NCBI GenBank assembly: GCA_028710655.1
Contig: JAQTTS010000024.1
Span: 1 to 14,506, forward strand
Direction of reading: 5' to 3'
From: Dehalococcoidales bacterium
GTDB taxonomy: Bacteria; Chloroflexota; Dehalococcoidia; Dehalococcoidales; UBA5760
Length of the DNA stretch: 14,506 nucleotides
The notes under the pieces are model-generated. The model saw nothing but the letters and a program-made list of their open reading frames with translations. It did not search any database and was not told where the DNA came from. This document shows positions 13,866 to 14,506 of this stretch, piece by piece; position 1 is the stretch's first letter, and every line of letters starts with the position of its first letter. The translations under genes and the position numbers were made by a program.

Positions 13866-14365
13866 GACATCGCCTCCAGCATGCAGTCGTAATCTACCGC
13901 CTTACCGTTATCGGCGGCGTTGTTGCTCTGAAGGGTTACCCTCAAGACTCCGTGAATCCCCCATGTGCCGTTGATGATGGGCAGTCCCGGAGGGTCGGCA
14001 GCAGCGTTGAAGGTCTGCTCATAGCACTTCCTTTCTACTCCGTTGACCTTCTTATAGAGCCGGACGGTGATGGTGGTGCCTACAAGGTTGTGAATGGAAA
14101 GCGACAGGTCGTGAATCTTGTTTCGGGCACCCTCGCTGCCAATAGAGGCTACGTCCGATTCAGCAGTCTGCCAGTCGGCTGTGGTTGAGCCGGTCACTGG
14201 GGCTACGCCTTCAGATTTAGTTACCAGCGTGGTGACATTGTTCGTCACCTGAGTAATGTCAGTCTGGAGCTGGCTAATATTGTTCTGGACCTCGGAGATG
14301 ATGTTCTTTATCTCGGTGAGGTCAACCTTTTCCTTTTTGTTTTCGACATAAAACTCGCCAGGCAT
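13862..14365 (-). CDS. Coiled-coil plus beta-domain structural protein
   Basis: A 167-residue protein. Residues about 14-50 form a heptad-like helix (DLTEIKNIISEVQNNISQLQ, continuing TDITQVTNNV), predicted to trimerise as in fibre shafts. The C-terminal part (about 58-167) is beta-rich: HDLSLSIHNLVGTTITVRLY, EQTFNAAAD and GVLRVTLQSNNA. This layout, a short coiled coil and then a beta sandwich, is common in tail-fibre or baseplate accessory proteins. AGGAGG precedes the ATG by 8 bases, and the ATG overlaps the upstream stop as TAATG. The 3' end overlaps the next gene by 4 nt. Confidence 0.74.
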   Translation of the reverse strand: MPGEFYVENKKEKVDLTEIKNIISEVQNNISQLQTDITQVTNNVTTLVTKSEGVAPVTGSTTADWQTAESDVASIGSEGARNKIHDLSLSIHNLVGTTITVRLYKKVNGVERKCYEQTFNAAADPPGLPIINGTWGIHGVLRVTLQSNNAADNGKAVDYDCMLEAMS

Positions 14366-14506
14366 TATACTTCCCTCCTGGACGGCAGCTTCTCTTTCTC
14401 TTTCCTAGTCTTGACAGCTGATACCATTACCATCCCCAGCATGACGAACGCCAGCATCGGCATCATCATACTCAGCATCGAGCTCCAATCCGTTCCCGTC
14501 TCACCG
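14365..14506 (-). CDS. Met-rich membrane protein (partial, start outside window)
   Basis: The last 46 residues of a gene that enters from the right edge. They contain GETGTDWSSMLSMMMPMLAF, then VMLGMVMVSAV, forming one Met-rich hydrophobic helix, and a basic, charged end (KTRKEKEKLPSRREV). The stop overlaps the next ATG as TAATG. The hydrophobic segment resembles the tail of the 157-aa protein both in residues (MMPML...MLGMVM) and in bases. Length and function of the whole protein cannot be known from this window; it may be a short membrane protein. Confidence 0.7.
   Translation of the reverse strand, partial: GETGTDWSSMLSMMMPMLAFVMLGMVMVSAVKTRKEKEKLPSRREV

Larger units (their letters stand above)
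398..14506 (-). mobile_element. Prophage-like late operon (right part outside window)
   Basis: Twenty genes share one strand with almost no intergenic space. They include tail-fibre-like proteins with conserved N-termini and variable C-termini, tandem structural paralogues, holin-like membrane proteins, a tyrosine recombinase and an ArdC-like anti-restriction protein. Together these argue for a tailed-phage-derived element beside the chromosomal gyrB. Capsid, portal, terminase and tape-measure genes are not in the window, so completeness cannot be judged. A domesticated particle such as a gene transfer agent, or a decayed prophage, remains possible. No duplicated attachment site was found. 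The left edge is set only by the last phage-strand stop codon. Confidence 0.7.

Noticed and set aside
1..14506. CRISPR array, tRNA, rRNA or insertion sequence
   Set aside because: No regularly spaced short repeats, cloverleaf-like sequence or transposase motifs were seen on either strand.

Overview
This window holds the 3' end of a bacterial chromosomal gene (gyrB, + strand, to base 326). After a 71-bp intergenic gap comes a block of 20 tightly packed genes, all on the minus strand, that runs off the right edge. The block looks like the distal late operon of a tailed prophage, or a domesticated derivative of one. Gene gaps range from a 14-nt overlap to 53 nt, several genes are coupled by TAATG, GTGA or abutting stop/start codons, and most have strong Shine-Dalgarno sites. 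The GyrB tail plus this type of phage content suggests Chloroflexota, perhaps class Dehalococcoidia. That is an inference from motif memory and was not tested.

Reading in the direction of transcription (right to left), the layout is as follows. (1) 14506-12287: a partial Met-rich membrane protein, a coiled-coil structural protein, a small beta structural protein and a beta-propeller with one Asp-box. (2) 12233-9049: two tail-fibre-like proteins sharing an N-terminal module, then two tandem paralogues with identical C-termini. (3) 9039-7265: a subtilisin-family protease with a Met-rich hydrophobic tail, followed directly by 58-aa and 108-aa membrane proteins. This is a plausible lysis cassette without a peptidoglycan hydrolase. 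(4) 7264-5811: three small beta-sandwich proteins, two ending in the same C-terminal peptide and one ending in the Met-rich tail. (5) 5811-398: a short tyrosine recombinase with an inserted zinc ribbon, a 103-aa hydrophilic protein, a membrane-anchored DUF192 protein, a GHKL ATPase fused to an HExxH metallopeptidase, a membrane-anchored ArdC-like protein with its own HExxH and zinc ribbons, and a basic winged-helix-like protein.

Groups 1-4 probably encode virion and host-lysis functions. Group 5 looks like an accessory module (integration, anti-restriction or host takeover) carried at the end of the same transcript. No terminase, portal, capsid, tape-measure, tRNA, CRISPR or insertion sequence is visible, and no operon promoter is visible: it should lie beyond the right edge. 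The strongest leads are the two adjacent HExxH proteins, the shared zinc-ribbon insert, the Met-rich tails recurring in three proteins, the repeated C-terminal SEFxIADFxKV peptide, and the protease-based lysis candidate.
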